The notes: generated by a model not told the origin, from the letters alone. 64,000 nucleotides of DNA from Nematostella vectensis (GCF_932526225.1 NC_064043.1:2129501-2193500), one strand, 5' to 3'. Positions 23,131 to 36,200 are shown, counted from the first letter of the stretch. Numbers and translations are program-made.

Positions 23131-26100
23131 CTTCTCTGTGGAGGGCAGGGTTGGTGAAGGAATGAGAGGAATTCCGAAAGACACAGAGCCCAAGCTTTGT
23201 GAGAAAAGAGGGTTGAGTGTTGCCGATACAAGTAGACTTGATCTTTGATCACCTGCTACACCAGAGGAATCGACTGCTTCACTGTGTAAGGGAGCTGCCG
23301 TACCCTCTTTACCTTTGGGTTTTCTTTTTTTGCTGGAAGGGTCTTTTTGTTTCTTGCTCGGGGGCTTGTCTGAGCTGTATTGCTTCATTTCCAATTCATA
23401 GCGTTCTTTGTCACGTTCATACATTTCATAGTAGACCTTCAAGAAAAAATAAACAGCTTTGTCATATCTGATCATGCCTTCCTTATATACATTGTCATGT
23501 CTGATCATGCCTTCCTTAAATACATTGTCATATCTGATCATGCCTTCCATATACATTGTCATATCTGATCATGCCTTCCTTATATATATTGTCATATCTG
23601 ATCATGCCTTCCTTATATATATTGTCATATCTGATCATGCCTTCCTTATATACATTGTCATATCTGATCATGCCTTCCTTATATACATTGTCATATCTGA
23701 TCATGCCTTCCTTATATACATTGTCATATCTGATCATGCCTTCCTTATATACATTGTCATATCTGATCATGCCTTCCTTATATACATTGTCATATCTGAT
23801 CATGCCTTCCTTTTATACATTGTCATATCTGATCATGCCTTCCTTATATACATTGTCATATCTGATCATGCCTTCCTTATATACATTGTCATATCTGATC
23901 ATGCCTTCCTTATATACATTGTCATATCTGATCATGCCTTCCTTATATACATTGTCATATCTGATCATGCCTTCCTTTTATACATTGTCATATCTGATCA
24001 TGCCTTCCATATACATTGTCATATCTGATCATGCCTTCCATATATACATTGTCATATCTGATCATGCCTCCCATGATATACATTGTCATATCTGATCATG
24101 CCTTCTTTATGTATATGTATATGTATTGTCATATCTGATCATGCTTTTCACTAAGTGTGACAACCCACCTTTTTTTCATCTGGCAACAGGTTATTCCACT
24201 CTTTAGCCAGAGATTTTGTCAGCTCATGGTGACCCATGACAGCAGTTGCATCTTTATGATCTTCCTGCATGACAGTCCTCTGCTGCTGGCAGAACATAAA
24301 GAAGGCATTGGCAGGCTTCTTGGGGGCATTTGGGTCCTTCTCCTTGTCTTGCTTCGCCGAGCTGCGACTCTTCCCCTTCTTATGGGATGAGGTTGTTGCA
24401 TTACTGACTTGGCCTGGGGAAGTTTGCCCTTGCATTCCAAACGGAAGGAAAGACGATGGTAGACCCTCAGCAACAATTTCTGCCATCAGTTCTGTCTAAA
24501 ATTTAAACAAAATACCATGATTGAATATAATATAATGAATATAATGAATATAATTGAATATAGTACCAATCATAATAAATCTTCCATGTTAACTTTTAAA
24601 GAAGTAAGTGCTTGGGCTACCTGTGGGAGAATGGAAAGCTTTTAGTCAAGTATGCTCGATAATCCAGCATACTTTGCGGGCGCTCCCAAAGATCACTACA
24701 AAAGAAGAGCCGCTAAAAAAGTTTATAACAATTTTGAGTTCCAAAACGCTGGGAGCTGCTGTGCTGTGATTGGGCCCTTTTTTTAGGTGTGAAAAAAAGG
24801 CCCAATCACAGCAAAGCAGTGTTTTTACTTGTAAATCCTAATTAACACGCTTGTATCACTGACAAATTCTTTGCCTGTTTGATGGATAAAGTTTCTTTGT
24901 TTTGTATGATAAGAGAAACTCTGAAGCCAGAACAATTGCTTCTGATACAGTCATGTATAGTGGAAAAGAACGATGTTTTTGCTCAGCTACCGACAGGCTT
25001 CGGTAAAAGCCTGGTATTTCAGAACCACTTCTTTTCAAAGAAGCAAAATTGGTGACTCAAAGGTTCCCGAAACCCTGTGGTTGTGGTCGTTTTCCCGCTG
25101 AAGTCGATTGTCCAACTGCAAGGGCAGAAGCTCCAACCACTTGAAGATCAGATCTACAGCATATTGAGTTGAATTCTTTCTTAAGTGAAAATTCGCCTGC
25201 TGGAGTGTCGGGCTGCAGCATGAAAATAATGTAAACAAAGGCTTTCAAAAGTTTTTGTCTAAGACAGTCTTTCTTCCTAAAAAGTTCAAACTAATAAAAA
25301 AATAAGACAACGATTTAGTGTGTACTAACCGAAAAGGAACATATTTCTGATGTTCCATTTTGGTATCTCGAAGAAAAAAAAATGTATATAATTCTGTCAG
25401 AATAATCCAGCGGCTCTTCTGCGGTAGTGACCTTTGGGGGCGCCCGCAAAGTACGCTGGATCCTCGAGCATGTTAGTCAAGGGCATTCCTAGACTTTTAA
25501 CCCCCACCCCCATGGTCCTGGGGAAGTGTGTCTGGCTGCACCCCCCTGGGTACGGGCCTGTAGCGCCAGATAAAGATTTATTTCTCCATTTTTTTGGTAA
25601 CTGTTATCTTTTCATAGTTATTAGTACAAGTGTATGTACTCGCTGAAGTGTAATGGCTTTGAAAGAAAAAGGCTTATTTCAGATGACTTGTTGTCGTAAT
25701 GCACTAGTCAATTGAAACCCCCACCCCCATGGTCCCGGGGAAGGGTGAGGGGTTAGACTTTGACCCTGTCCAAAACTGAGAAAAGCCCCCACTCCCACAG
25801 GACAAAACTGCACTCAAATGTCCCTAACCCTCGGGATGCAAACTATAGGCAACTACCTGACAACAAGTCGTCTGAAATAAGCCTTTTTCTTTCAAAGTCA
25901 GTTCACTTCAGCATTTACATTTGTACCAATAACTATGTAGATATAAGTTATTAAAAAAATAGAAAAAAACAATTATCCTCATCTGGCATTATTTATTATT
26001 TATTTGTTTTCGCACATTTTGCCATGCAACTTGCCACACCCTGATACATGGAATTGCTTGCTACAGAAGAGAAAGAGTCTCAAACCAGAAACTGACATGA

Positions 26101-26894
26101 GTTTTGCAAATTGCATTACTGACACTATTCACTTGTCCCCAAACCCTCACGGTGGGGACAAGTCTTAGAGTCAAAAACTGTCAATTCCCCCACCCCCTTG
26201 GGATAGATTCTCATTTAAAAGTGCTTTAAACCCCCATGTTAACCCCACACTTCCCCGAGACCATGGGGGTGACTAGTGCATAAATGTCACTGGGTATTTG
26301 CCTATAGCTTGCATCCTGAGGGGTAGGTGCATTTGACTGCAGTTTTGTGGCAGGTGGGGGTTTCAATTGATTAGTGCATAATGCATCAAAGAACCGAGAA
26401 AGGTAAGGTTAAGGTAACTACCTGTAAGGGTGGCTGTGCACTTCGATAATCATCTTCGTGATCGTCTAGCTTTTCCATTAGAAACCTTATAAATAACAAT
26501 AAGACAAAAAACGTCTGTGTAAGTCTGTTTGTGACTGTGAGCAAGTAAGCAATTATTGCGATCTTACCGTCTCTGGCGTCTAAATCGCTTGAGGAGCTTT
26601 CTGACATGGTATATTCTATTCACAATACGCTCATTCTCCTAAATATAGTATCAAAATGAGAACAGATAAGTTAGGGAATGAAAGTAGAAATTGACAGAGA
26701 TGCCAATGTTTGACATTGGGTAAATTCATCAAATCATTTGAGGTTAAATAGAGTTTTGAATATCAAAGAATGTTAATAAAGACCTGTTCTATTTGTCTGC
26801 TGTGTTTTTGTAATGAAAGGTACTTTTTTTTCCATGCGAGGCTCGCATTTGTACGTACTACCTGTTCGCATTCGTTTCGTTGTTCGTCCGCCAT
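23068..26894 (-). CDS. TFPT/INO80F-like coiled coil fused to an NHP10-like HMG box, five exons
   Basis: Exons are 26894-26862, 26638-26568, 26485-26422, 24495-24169 and 23436-23068. They encode 287 residues with phases 0, 2, 0 and 0. Residues 8-52 (QENERIVNRIYHVRKLL, then RRFLMEKLDDHEDDYRSAQ) resemble the conserved core of human TFPT, an INO80 chromatin-remodelling subunit, including the RRFLM...DDYRxSQ pattern. Residues 110-187 are an HMG box: DPNAPKKPANAFFMFC, then LAKEWNNLLPDEKK across the last junction into YYEMYERDKERYELEMKQY. This part is closest in my recollection to yeast INO80 subunit Nhp10. A Lys/Ser-rich linker and a Ser/Pro tail complete the protein. A nuclear INO80-type role is inferred. 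Intron 3 holds a TIR element and a fold-back; intron 4 is almost all satellite. The ATG lies in AAAATGGCGG, 360 bp from the divergent Porcupine start. Confidence 0.82.
23463..24150. repeat. 33-bp minisatellite filling intron 4 of the HMG gene
   Basis: About 20 units of CATATCTGATCATGCCTTCC followed by TTATATACATTGT. It occupies nearly the whole 732-bp intron, leaving about 25 bp at the acceptor and about 20 bp at the donor. The unit is 11 codons, so it stays open on both strands. Confidence 0.96.
24651..25472. mobile_element. TIR DNA transposon (non-autonomous) with 9-bp target duplication
   Basis: The ends are inverted repeats of about 65 bp with a few mismatches (left TATGCTCGATAATCCAGC; right complement CATGCTCGAGGATCCAGC). 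Both go on through TACTTTGCGGGCG and an AGAAGAGCCGCT motif. TTAGTCAAG flanks both sides (24642-24650 and 25473-25481). A 9-bp duplication fits Mutator-like or Merlin-like insertion; the superfamily is undecided. Inside are a RecQ-like helicase remnant and a 20-bp-arm hairpin at about 24757-24826. It sits in intron 3 of the HMG gene. Confidence 0.8.
24909..25170 (+). pseudogene. RecQ-like helicase fragment inside the TIR element
   Basis: Plus-strand translation from 24909 reads LKPEQLLLIQSCIVEKNDVF and continues AQLPTGFGKSLVFQ, which is motif I (Walker A) of RecQ-type helicases with the Q-motif upstream. A stop follows. About 25 bp later a different frame reads NPVVVVVFPLKSIVQLQ, like motif Ia. 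The rest of the helicase is absent, so this is a captured or decayed fragment. Confidence 0.7.
25613..25937. mobile_element. Fold-back (MITE-like) element with arms of about 80 bp
   Basis: The left arm (CATAGTTATTAGTACAAG ... CTTGTTGTCG, to 25696) is the imperfect complement of the right arm 25859-25937. GC-rich segments with CCCCCACCCC and CCATGGTCC lie in the loop. A related piece recurs at 26251-26385. No target duplication was found. Confidence 0.6.
26251..26385. repeat. Second copy of part of the fold-back element
   Basis: It contains GACCATGGGGGTGACTAGTGC, TTGCCTATAGCTTGCATCC and GGTGGGGGTTTCAATTGA, matching in inverted order segments of 25700-25860. Confidence 0.55.
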
Positions 26895-27254
26895 TTTGTT
26901 TGGCTGGGAGGTACTGGGGCGAACTGTAGCTCTTAGGGAGGGGGGGGGGTAAGGCTGAGGAGAATAGAAAGGGGTCGGATGAGGGTATGCCTAGCAATAA
27001 AAATTGCAGAAATCTATCTGCGAATTTCTAACATCCAGTTTACTTGATTTATGACATTTAAGTAAGGCTAGTAAGAATTTGTCTCCCGTTTCATGAAATT
27101 ATGCGTAGGGCCATTTGACGATAATGACGGGTTTCCTGTGGTCACATCGGTTTCATTTGAAGTCGAATTTGCCGACAGAAAAGCCGCCAGCCAGCATCAA
27201 CCATCAGACAAGCAACATGTCTTGTGGTAAATCACGGCACGAACTACACTAAGA
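26862..27254. promoter_or_regulatory. Bidirectional promoter region between the HMG gene and Porcupine
   Basis: The start codons of two divergent genes are 360 bp apart. CCGCCATTTTG at 26888-26898 matches the YY1-type core often found at or just after animal transcription starts, and here it overlaps the HMG gene's ATG. No TATA box is evident. A poly-G run at 26940-26949 lies between. Confidence 0.5.
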
Positions 27255-30200
27255 TGGACGAGTACGACTTATCGCAGCTTGAAGATGCCTATATGTACGA
27301 AGATTTTAATCCTGATGACTTCATTTTCGCCGAGGAACCAACCGGTCGATTTGGATTCATGCAAACATTCAGGCAATGCGCCGTGCCAACGATAACCCAA
27401 ACCCTAGACAATGTCGGCCCGTTACTTGTGATGTGTGTTATACTGAGGCTCATTGCTATTTTACGTGTCCCAAGATGGCTTGTTCACTTGGTCTCCGCGC
27501 TGACTGGCATAGGAGCGATGACGATATTTATTAAAGAGTATATGGGGTACCCTTTGGTTATGTGCTTGGTTGGGTACCCTGTGCTATTTGTCTTCAAGGG
27601 GTACAGAGGTCCTCTCATGTCGCTTGTTTGTCTGGTTTACATTCTAACCTGGTAAGGAAGTACTCATAAAAGCCAGACCTTACAAAATAGTGACACACTT
27701 TTTTACATGCATGTAATGGGGTGAACTCAATCCATAATGCTGGTATTCTTCATCCTGTCTTTTTTTTCCAGTGAATTATTTATTGCTAGCCCCAGTGCTT
27801 GGCACAGAGTAAGAGGTAAGGGAATTGTTTATTTTCTCATATTTGACAAGAAGGTCCAGCAGACTCAGATTTGTTTAAGGGAGGAATGAAGGAAGGGGGG
27901 GGGGGGGGGGGTTCATCCCCTCGTGTATATACACCTCCCTGGCTCTATAGACGAACAGAAATGTTACAGCAACAAAATAACTTTATTTTTATGATGAACT
28001 TGATTTATATGATGAACTTGATTTATATGATGATGATAGGTGAAAACAATTCAGAAGCATTGCTTTCTGTGCATTAAGACCCCTTGATGTGCTTTTAATC
28101 CCATTTATTAACTGCCTTACCCATTTAAAGCTTATTCTTTCTCATTCTTTATCTGTTAAACAGGGACTCAGATGATACTAGTCATGAAGATGATAAGCAT
28201 TGCTTTTGACTATGATCAGGGAATACTAGCACAGTTACCAAACCTTTTGGAGTACTTTGGTTATTCTATTAGTGCAAGCTCAATAATTTTTGGGCCGTTC
28301 ATGAGTTATGATGACTACTCAAAGATATTGACAGGCAAAAGGCTGGTAAGACCATGATGTCGTAACAGAGCAAAATGTTGAGCATCTAATGGTAAAAGGC
28401 TGGTAAGACCATGTGGCTGTAACAGAGCAAAATGTTAAGCATCTAATGGTAAAAGGCTGGTAAGACCATGATGTCGTAACAGAGCAAAATGTTGAGCATC
28501 TAATGGTAAAAAGACCATGTGGCTGTAACAGGCCAACATGTTAAACACGGATGCGCACTATAAAAGGGACTAGCCTGAGGCAAGCTGTCATTCATCCTTT
28601 GACATCACTGAGTCCAGAGCTCTGTAGAGAGACACGAATATGCAACAATAGAGTTCTAGAGTGGCTGATAACACACTATTGAAGCAAACATAGCCTTATC
28701 AACAGCTGTTTCTTGAAACAGAACAAAAAATAGCGAGGATTAGATAGGCTTTGAAGCAATGAATATTTCAAATTCCTTGTTTGTACGCACGTGCACTATA
28801 ATGACACCATTTCAAAAGAAAGAGCGTGCACTGTTTTTGAATTTTATTTTTCAATTCAAACTAGTGCGCGCTGTGTTTGATTTCTCAAGGACAATTTTTG
28901 CTCTTGTTCTTGTATAGAATGATCCCCAAACACTTTCCCGAATATGCCTGATAGCTCTTTAACACTCTCTTGTACGTAAAAGTTGTCATAGTTTGTTGTA
29001 CGGCTTTACTTTTAGCTTGTTTTCTTCCGGCAGTTACATTGGGTAAATTCATCTAGTGTAGTTTTGATTGACGACAACTTGCGCAAGAGCTTGCAAAAAA
29101 GAGGGCGGAGCTATCCCATTTATAGCGCGCGTTCATGTTTAAGTATTTTCTCAGATTGACACTACAACAAAGATGACTTTGTCAGGCTTATAATTCTAAG
29201 GTTTTCCTAACTCTGTCTGGTAGCACATACATTTAGAGCAAAGGTTTAGTAGTGCAACTGATAACAAAACTGATCAAGAAAGGGGTGGCTGGAACAACAT
29301 ATTGGTGTGACACCTTTTCTACCAACTTTTCCTGAATCTTCCCTCAATGACAAGTAATGTCAAGGGCAGAAGAAAATTCATCATGGTATTGTATTTGGCA
29401 TAAAATCTAATTTTATTGCCCTATTGCCCTTGTTGTTACAGAGTCTGTCCTGGATATTTGGAGTGACCAGGAGCTTCCTTCTGTGCTTTATCTGTTTGCT
29501 ACACTCAGTCTGTGTGTCACCATACATCTTTGCCGAGGATGACAACAAGTTAGTAAGCACTTTAGAACCATTTGCTGGAAGGAGAAATTAATCAAAAAAT
29601 GTTTTTAACCCTGTGTTGGGGTACTACTGTGGAATCTCAACATATTGATAATCTTAATAATGATGTTGATTTCTGGTCCTGCCAACCATAATATAGCATA
29701 TATGGGAAATCACCCTGATTTGATTGGGATAATAGCGCGCGCGAATAGCTCTCTCCCTGGGAGTTTTCACAAGTTTTGCAAATTCCCTCGAGCAGAAAGC
29801 AAAACACATATGCGCAGTAAATTTCGAGACAATATTACATAAAAGCAAATAGTGCATCCTATTCAGGAAAAGACGAGGAATCTGATGGTGTACAAATTAA
29901 TCTGTAAACAACTAGGAAAATATAAAAACTAGACGATTATTTATCAAGCTTATTCAAATTTGTTCAATTTAGTGAACACGAAGAAACAAAACACAAATTC
30001 TTTTGACAAAATTCTTCTTTAATAAATACACAAATCAATACAATATTTTAAATAAATATACTCACAGTATCCCTGAACACATTCCATGAGTTAATTTCAC
30101 AGATAAGATTTCAAGACTTGGTAACACAAAGACATTTTATCAAACAGAGTTTTACGGTTTCAAAGTGCGAGTTCTGAACACAGCGACGGTTGACCTTTCT

Positions 30201-33200
30201 AAATCGGTTTTATGTTTAGAGAACAAAATTTTAGTGCTTTCCGTTGATTTCCTAAACTCATAATCAGTTCACAACATCTTCAATGTACAGTCAACTGAAA
30301 GTATTGATTAATTGTTGATTTTCCTTAATTTTTATTTACCAAGAAGGGAGGAATATAGAATTGATTCAAATCGTTCGCACATATTTTGTCTCAAAGAAGC
30401 AAAGTAACATGCAAAATATTCAAGTTAATTCATCTAAAAAACCCTTTATTGCATCCTTGTTACCTAGCAGATGTTATGTGATCCAGTAAAGGTTATTTTT
30501 GTACCATTTTGATCTCCTGAAATGAAGTATTTTGAGATGAGACTAACCATGTAAATTCACACGTGGTCAAATTTTTGAATTCACCCCGGCCTTATTTATC
30601 CAAAATAAATATCATTATACAGATCTTTTCACGAAAATAAGAAGCCTTTATCCATACAGCAGATTTTTAGTGGGTAGATAATTCATTATCACCAGACTAG
30701 AGGCAGTACGGAGCCCGGGAAGTGCCATTGTAGATCGCCTACTTTTTTTTTTGGATCGTGTTCATTTTTTAGGGGATTGCGCGTACATTTTAGGGGGTCG
30801 CGCTCATTTTTTTTTTCGATCGCGTACACATTTTTTTCTCGACTTTTTTCCCGACTTTTTTCTCGAGTGGTGGTGATGGAGATGTGGTGTAGATGAGGCT
30901 TATAATTTAGCGTGATGGGTGTGTGTGTGTTACAATGGTAGTGGTGCGGAGGTTGATTTTAAATTTGTGAGGTCATGGTGTAAATGTGGGTGATAATATA
31001 TCGGTACCCACCACACACTACCACAACCTATTCTATAGTCCCACTTTATCTTTTCACCACCCTCCTCCACCTACTAGTCTAGCCTATCCACCTTTTCACC
31101 GTAATTACATTACTACCATCCCCACTCTAAATTACCTTACAAGCCATCCTTCACCATCACCCTCCAACAACACCATACCATATGATCACACCCACCTCAC
31201 TACCACACCACTTTAGGCCCCTACGTCTTGGTACGAATACCCGATCCAAACCAAAAAAAAAAAAAGAAGTCGAGAAAAAAGCCGAGAAAAAAGTCGAGAA
31301 AAAAGTCGAGAAAAAAGTCGAGAAAAAAGTCGAGAAAAAAGTCGGGAAAAAAGTCGAGGAAAAAAATGTGTACGCGATCGAAAAAAAAAAGGAGAGCGAT
31401 CCACAAAAATGTACGCGCGATCCCCTAAAAAATGAACATGATCCAAAAAAGTAGGCCATCTACAATGGCACTTACCGGGCCCCGTACTATCGGGTCTCCA
31501 AGAATTCAACATGGCGGTCGTGCAAGACAAGTGATTTCACTACAAGGCACTGTTCTATTGTTCGGTTGCTAGGAGATGCGCAAAAGAGCTCAATTGAATT
31601 CAATTCTTTGTCATGCCACAGCTGAATTTTCAAAAGCTTTACTCGCCGGGGAGGGGATCTAGAGGGTTTTTTCTCGCGCGCGCGAAAGCCGGGCGGTACA
31701 GGGCGGTATAGGGAAATAGGACAGTTTTTTCGCCGGGCGTTTCAGGGCGGTATGGGAGCGAATGGGGATTTTTTTTGGCGTATCATTATGTATCTGTTTT
31801 ACTGTAATCATATTTTTTGTACCCAAAATATTATCAGTGAAGATACATGTGCTTGTCCAAGAGGCAAATAAACAATATTTCTATTTCTATTGCTATTGGA
31901 ATTTAACACAACCTTTTGTTACCATCTAGAAGAGGGGCACATACAGTAGCTGGGGAGGGGGGGGATGCTGGTGACATGGGGACTACCACATGTAATTTCT
32001 TATCAAAGAATAACCCATGGGCCCCCTACATCACATGACATGGTGATAATCATGATTTTCCAATGCATGAATTGCTATTTACAGGTGGCTAGTAGCATAC
32101 CAGACAGCCATGTCATTCCGATTTAGTCATTACTTCGTCAGCTATCTGTCTGAGTGCACCAGCATTGCATGCGGCATTGGTACAGAGACGATATTCAAGG
32201 ATCACAAGCAGACACACTGGTAATTTTGCTGTCTAGGGTGCACACACATCTAATCACTTGCACTTGTTTTGTATGTCCTTAAGGCAAGCCCTTAGAAGGT
32301 GACTGTAACTCAGACCAATAACTTTGTGATGAAATGATTTGACTTTGGTTGTAATGTGATGAGTTCTTTTCTCAGTCCAGCACATTGCCAAGTATCTTCT
32401 TTGAACAATGAGATGTCATGTATTTAGAAGGTTATTAGAGAGACAAGTAACTTGAGAAGAAAATTTAGGAATTTTAATTTCTAAAGCTTCTCAAATGTCA
32501 GATTTTTCTAGGGGAATGCATTTTTCATTTTTAAAAAAACTCCATAAAAACCCTTCATCAGTTTTACCCGTTAAGTATGTGCTAGCCACTCCCACCTACA
32601 CCCCTAAAAGATCTTGTACCAGGATTCCACAGAGGTTAATGGGCTGTATATCTTTGTAGGCATTTTGACGTGTCGAGACCACAGCATGTTGAGCTGCCCC
32701 GGTCTCTTGTTGAAGTAGTCATTCATTGGAATGTGCCAAACCATGTGTTTCTAAAGAACTGTGAGTAGAACTGAATAATATGCCATGCTAAAAGGGGATA
32801 CCTTAGTTTTTTTCGTGGGCCACAGATTACTGAAAGAATCTCAGGTGGAGAAATTCAGGTACGGGATGCGTGATGTCAGATGTGGGATGTCATATGCGTG
32901 ATGTCAGATGCGGAATGTGTGATGTCATATGCGTGATGTCAGGTGCGGAATGTGGGACGTCAGGAGCGTGATTTCAAATGCGGAATATGGGATACCATAT
33001 GCGGGATGTCAGGTGCGGGGTGTGCGGGATGTCAGGTGCGGGGTGTGCGGGATGTCAGATGCAGGATGTCAGATGCGGAATGTGAGATGTCAGGTTCAGG
33101 GTGCATGATGTCAGGTGCGGAATGCGTGATGTCTGATGCGGGATGCTTGATTTACTGTAGGCTAGGGATGCTTGATTTCAGGTGCGGGATGCCTTAACGA

Positions 33201-36200
33201 TTCAGTACTGACTCAAGTGGGAATGAAGGATGAAGTCCTCCCTTTTTTTAGATTTGCTCTCGTAGAATTCTTGAAACCATTTTTTCGACTGAGAGCAATT
33301 GTTTTGTAACCTGGAATTTTCCTTCGATAGATGTCTTTAAGAAGACCCAAAGATTTGGTCGATTCATCGCCATCCTGCTTACATTTGGGTGTAGCTCTCT
33401 GCTTCATGTGAGTAAGAGGTTTATATTTTATGTAGACGATGAAATGTCTAACGTTGCCCTTTTTCGCTTCCAGGGTCTGAACTTCCAGCTAGCCGCTGTA
33501 CTGCTGTCCATTGGGGTCTATGCCTATATAGAACACGGTATTTTTACTTTTAAAGATCCTCTATCAGCCGCCATGTTGCCATCCTAGCAAAGACCAAGTG
33601 CGAGAATTCCATCGGCTGATGGAAGATTTTGAGTTATTGAATTCAGTATTGAATCGATTGAATTCGGTAAACAAAGTATAAATTTCTTTTTAATATTGTT
33701 ATTTCGAGATGTCCTCACATTTGTAATATAAACAACAACACACGTGTGGCTGACTGGGGATCGCTGTCTGACCTCTGGCGCGCAAAGCACGTGAGGGAAA
33801 CGTCGACGTTTTTTTTATTACAGAATGGAGAAGCGCCGTTAATTTCAAGACACATTTTTTCTGTCTCCCTGCCAAATGCCCTTTGACAAGTAATGCCGCA
33901 TTCACAGCATTGAACTCATTGTTGATATGAGTAGGCCCCTTTCCGGTTGTAAATCCACGACAGTCTTTTCAACTCTTTTATTCTCCTGTATTTGTTAGTT
34001 CTTCGAAGCAAGATGGCGGCCTTATTTAATGCATGTATCATGGCGAGAAACTGTCAACCCGGATGCGACCATCAATGGAAAAAGGTATTCTACAGTATTG
34101 GTGTGGTAGGTATGCTACAGTACACGGTGTGCTACAGTACTTGGTGTGTTACAGTACTTGGTGTGCTACAGTACTTGGTGTGTTACAGTACTTGGTGTGC
34201 TACAGTACTTGGTGTGTTACAGTACTTGGTGTGCTACAGTACTTGGTGTGTTACAGTACTTGGTGTGCTACAGTACTTGGTGTGCTACAGTACTTGGTGT
34301 GCTACAGTACTTGGTGTGCTACAGTACTTGGTGTGCTACAGTACACGGTGTGCTACAGTACTTGGTGTGCTACAGTACTTGGTGTGCTACAGTACTTGGT
34401 GTGCTACAGTACTTGGTGTGCTACAGTACTTGGTGTGTTACAGTACTTGGTGTGTTACAGTACTTGGTGTGCTACAGTACTTGGTGTGTTACAGTACTTG
34501 GTGTGTCACAGTACTTGGTGTGTTACAGTACTTGGTGTGTTACAGTACACGGTGTGCTGCAGTACTTGGTGTGCTGCAGTACTTGGTGTGTTACAGTACT
34601 TGGTGTGCTACAGTACTTGGTGTGCTACAGTACTTGGTGTGTCACTACTTGGTGTGTTACAGTACTTGGTGTGCTACAGTACTATGTGTGTTACAGTACT
34701 TGGTGTGTTACAGTACTTGGTGTGTTACAGTACTTGGTGTGCTACAGTACTTGGTGTGTTACAGTACTTGGTGTGCTACAGTACTTGGTGTGTTACAGTA
34801 CTTGGTGTGCTACAGTACTTGGTGTGCTACAGTATACGGTGTGTTACAGTACTTGGTGTGTTACAGTACTTGGTGTGCTACAGTACTTGGTGTGTTACAG
34901 TACTTGGTGTGCTACAGTACTTGGTGTGTTACAGTACTTGGTGTGTTACAGTACTTGGTGTGCTACAGTACTTGGTGTGTTACAGTACTTGGTGTGCTAC
35001 AGTACTTGGTGTGTTACAGTACTTGGTGTGTTACAGTACTTGGTGTGCTACAGTACTTGGTGTGCTACAGTACTTGGTGTGCTACAGTTCTTGGTGTGCT
35101 ACAGTACTTGGTGTGCTACAGTACTTGGTGTGCTACAGTTCTTGGTGTGCTACAGTACTTGGTGTGCTACAGTACTTGGTGTGTTACAGTACTTGGTGTG
35201 TTACAGTACTTGGTGTGTTACAGTACTTGGTGTGTTACAGTACTTGGTGTGCTACAGTACTTGGTGTGTTACAGTACTTGGTGTGTTAGTACACGGTGTG
35301 CTACAGTACTTGGTGTGTTACAGTACTTGGTGTGTTACAGTACTTGGTGTGTTACAGTACTTGGTGTGTTACAGTACTTGGTGTGCTACAGTACTTGGTG
35401 TGCTACAGTACTTGGTGTGCTACAGTACTTGGTGTGCTACAGTACTTGGTGTGTTACAGTACTTGGTGTGTTACAGTACTTGGTGTGTTACAGTACTTGG
35501 TGTGCTACAGTACTTGGTGTGTTACAGTACTTGGTGTGTTAGTACACGGTGTGCTACAGTACTTGGTGTGTTACAGTACACGGTGTGCTACAGTACTTGG
35601 TGTGCTACAGTACTTGGTGTGCTACAGTACTTGGTGTGCTACAGTACTTGGTGTGCTACAGTACTTGGTGTGCTATAGTACTTGGTGTGTTTCAGTACTT
35701 GGTGTGCTACAGTACTTGGTGTGTTACAGTACTTGGTGTGCTACAGTACACGGTGTGTTACAGTACTTGGTGTGTTACAGTACTTGGTGTGTTACAGTAC
35801 ACGGTGTGTTACAGTACTTGGTGTGTTACAGTACTTGGTGTGTCACAGTACTTGGTGTGCTACAGTACTTGGTGTGCTACAGTACTTGGTGTGCTACTTG
35901 GTGTGTTACAGTACATGGTGTGTTACAGTACACGGTGTGTTACAGTACACGGTGTGCTACAGTACTTGGTGTGTTACAGTACTTGGTGTGTTACAGTACT
36001 TGTTGTGTTACAGTACACGGTGTGTCACAGTACTTGGTGTGTTACAGTACTTGGTGTGCTACAGTACTTGGTGTGTTACAGTACTTGGTGTGTTACAGTA
36101 CTTGTGTGTTACAGTAGACGGTGTGCTACAGCACTTGGTGTGTTACAGTACACGGTGTGCTACAGTACTTGGTGTGTTACAGTACTTGGTGTGTTACAGT

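Noticed and set aside
23068-23562. Extension of the HMG gene's last exon upstream into the satellite
   Set aside because: A good acceptor (TTCTTGAAG|GTC) at 23437 joins the HMG box in phase. The upstream part is repeat.
26422-26607. Start codon at 26607 (MSESSSSDLD) as the beginning of the HMG gene
   Set aside because: Reading exon 2 from its acceptor in phase with ATG 26894 gives the TFPT-like coiled coil and a continuous frame. The MSESSSS frame runs through a T-rich intron.
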